Shown in pieces: positions 14,298 to 15,223 of a stretch of 15,223 nt of DNA. The stretch covers positions 1-15,223 of the forward strand of contig JAKAPY010000022.1 in NCBI GenBank assembly GCA_021811925.1, in the 5' to 3' direction. Position 1 is the first letter of the stretch. Each line of letters starts with the position of its first letter. The stretch is from Thermoplasmata archaeon (GTDB lineage: Archaea; Thermoplasmatota; Thermoplasmata; Sysuiplasmatales; Sysuiplasmataceae). A model generated the notes under the pieces. That model was not told the origin of the DNA. It worked only from the letters and a program-made list of their open reading frames with translations, and made no database searches. Made by a program: the position numbers and the translations under genes.

Positions 14298-15223
14298 TCA
14301 GCGGCGTGCATTCTTGCCGTCGTCTTCAAGTTCCTCTTCATTCGCGTTTCTGTCTTCCTTCCAGTTATAGCTTTTGTTGAGCAGTGTCAGTGAGCCTGCC
14401 ACCACCGTCATCACTATTATCAGCGCTACAATGACAAGCGAGTGGTCCAGGTCAAAGCTGCCAATGAAGCCTGGTATCGTGAATGGCGAGTTCCTTGTCA
14501 GGGGTATAAGCGTGAAATTGAGGTATGAAGTTTTGGCAAGCGAGACTGTGACAGTTGTCTGGCCCGGGGTGTATCCGCTGATCTGCACACTGACTGTGTA
14601 TGTTCCCTGTGAAAGGTTTGTGAAGTAGTACAGGCCCTGTGCGTTTGTGGTGGTGTGGAACGTCCCCTGCGTGCCCTGAAGAGTTACACTGACGCCGGCG
14701 AGCGGGGCATTCGAATTGTTCTGTGTTGTTGAATTGACTGTTCCTGTCAGAATGCCAAGGGTGGGTTTGAGCGTCAGGTTATGCCAAATCAGCCTCCCCG
14801 CCGCGATTGCCACATTCGTTCTATAGCTCACATATCCAGACTTTCCTGCAGAGAGCATATACGTGCCGTTCGGTATTCCTGTGAAGACATACAGGCCCAG
14901 TGGAGGGCTCGAGCTTGTCATGAATGAAACCTTTGAATTGTTCAGGACAAGAGTTGCATTTGCAACCGGAATTTTTCCGGTTGTCACGAAACCCGTGAGA
15001 TTCCCCTTGAGCTGAGTCATGGTGAAGTTCACGGTGATATTGGAGGAGGCGAGGGCTACCTTCCTGAAGCCGTTCGATGCATAACCCGCATACGAGGCCG
15101 ATACCGTGTAATTGCCTGCAACTAGGGGCGGGGAGACGAATATGCCGTTGCTGTGTGTGTAGTTGTAATATGTTGTGGTCATGTTGTTTGTGGTGTTGCT
15201 TATTTGAATCTCGACATTTAGAT
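14298..15223 (-). CDS. Membrane-anchored surface protein with carboxypeptidase-regulatory-like repeats (partial)
   Basis: The C-terminal 308 residues of a larger protein; the frame stays open to the right edge, so the first visible ATG (15182) is probably internal. The sequence is Ser/Thr/Asn/Gly-rich with two full and one partial Ig-like (CarboxypepD_reg/PEGA-like) repeats of about 75-85 residues. Each contains a G-x-Y-x-F-x-x-(I/L)-x-x-G-x-Y-x-(L/V)-S-x-x-x-x-G-Y pattern: SPPLGLYVFTGIPNGTYML, NAQGLYYFTNLSQGTYTV, and in part LVAGNYTVSASYAGY. About 15 N-x-S/T sequons fall in the outer part and none in the tail. A single membrane helix (HSLVIVALIIVMTVVAGSLTLL) is followed by a highly charged tail of about 26 residues (EDRNANEEELEDDGKNARR). 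The layout is that of a glycosylated archaeal surface or S-layer-associated protein, C-terminally anchored. It is 27 bases upstream of the HAD gene. Confidence 0.83.
   Translation of the reverse strand, partial: LNVEIQISNTTNNMTTTYYNYTHSNGIFVSPPLVAGNYTVSASYAGYASNGFRKVALASSNITVNFTMTQLKGNLTGFVTTGKIPVANATLVLNNSKVSFMTSSSPPLGLYVFTGIPNGTYMLSAGKSGYVSYRTNVAIAAGRLIWHNLTLKPTLGILTGTVNSTTQNNSNAPLAGVSVTLQGTQGTFHTTTNAQGLYYFTNLSQGTYTVSVQISGYTPGQTTVTVSLAKTSYLNFTLIPLTRNSPFTIPGFIGSFDLDHSLVIVALIIVMTVVAGSLTLLNKSYNWKEDRNANEEELEDDGKNARR

Noticed and set aside
1..15223. Search for CRISPR arrays, insertion sequences, integrases, toxin-antitoxin pairs or defence genes
   Set aside because: No regularly spaced repeats, transposase motifs or terminal repeats were seen; the genes are nearly all housekeeping or transport types in a uniform codon style.

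Overview
The window looks like ordinary chromosomal DNA from an archaeon, most likely of the Thermoplasmatota, with a moderately high GC content. The archaeal call rests on several points. It has gatD and gatE, the archaea-specific tRNA-dependent amidotransferase. It has an archaeal-type PurD, a translin/TRAX-like protein, an archaeal HVO_0476-like zinc protein and an Mtq2/HemK2-type methyltransferase. TATA-like boxes lie about 25 bases upstream of start codons, as in leaderless archaeal transcripts. The phylum assignment is an inference from gene repertoire and codon style, not a computed placement.

Layout: 1-1013 (minus strand) holds the N-terminal part of the RNA ligase RtcB, cut by the window edge, behind a class I methyltransferase. 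1187-3041 (plus) is a two-gene ABC-2 exporter, ending in a strong 11-bp hairpin. 3104-6877 (minus) reads purD, then a translin/TRAX-like RNase candidate (4-base overlap), then a cytoplasmic M61 peptidase with a PDZ domain. 7083-7946 (plus) is a 10-TM EamA/DMT transporter behind a leaderless-type promoter. It abuts, tail to tail with no gap, a YgjP/DUF45 metallopeptidase (7947-8660, minus). 8764-11941 (plus) is the gatD-gatE operon. 11919-15223 (minus) is a tight five-gene run: a secreted, sequon-rich membrane-anchored protein (N-terminus outside the window), a HAD phosphatase, a zinc protein, an SRPBCC protein and an Mtq2-like methyltransferase. Three of its four junctions are coupled or under 30 bases, and its last gene overlaps the 3' end of gatE on the opposite strand.

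How it fits together: several genes concern translation and RNA metabolism. GatDE makes Gln-tRNA(Gln), Mtq2-like enzymes methylate the GGQ glutamine of release factor aRF1, RtcB joins tRNA exon halves, and the TRAX-like protein keeps all four acidic residues of the C3PO RNase site. The rest is purine synthesis, peptide turnover and transport. I found no tRNA or rRNA genes, CRISPR array, insertion sequence, integrase or phage signature. There is no gene-free stretch over 300 bases; the longest gaps are 6878-7082 (about 205 bases) and 1014-1186 (about 173 bases). I did not find a clearly new multi-gene system. The best leads are the TRAX-like nuclease in the purD operon, the zinc-protein/SRPBCC/Mtq2 cluster, and an operator-like repeat set in front of the ABC exporter.
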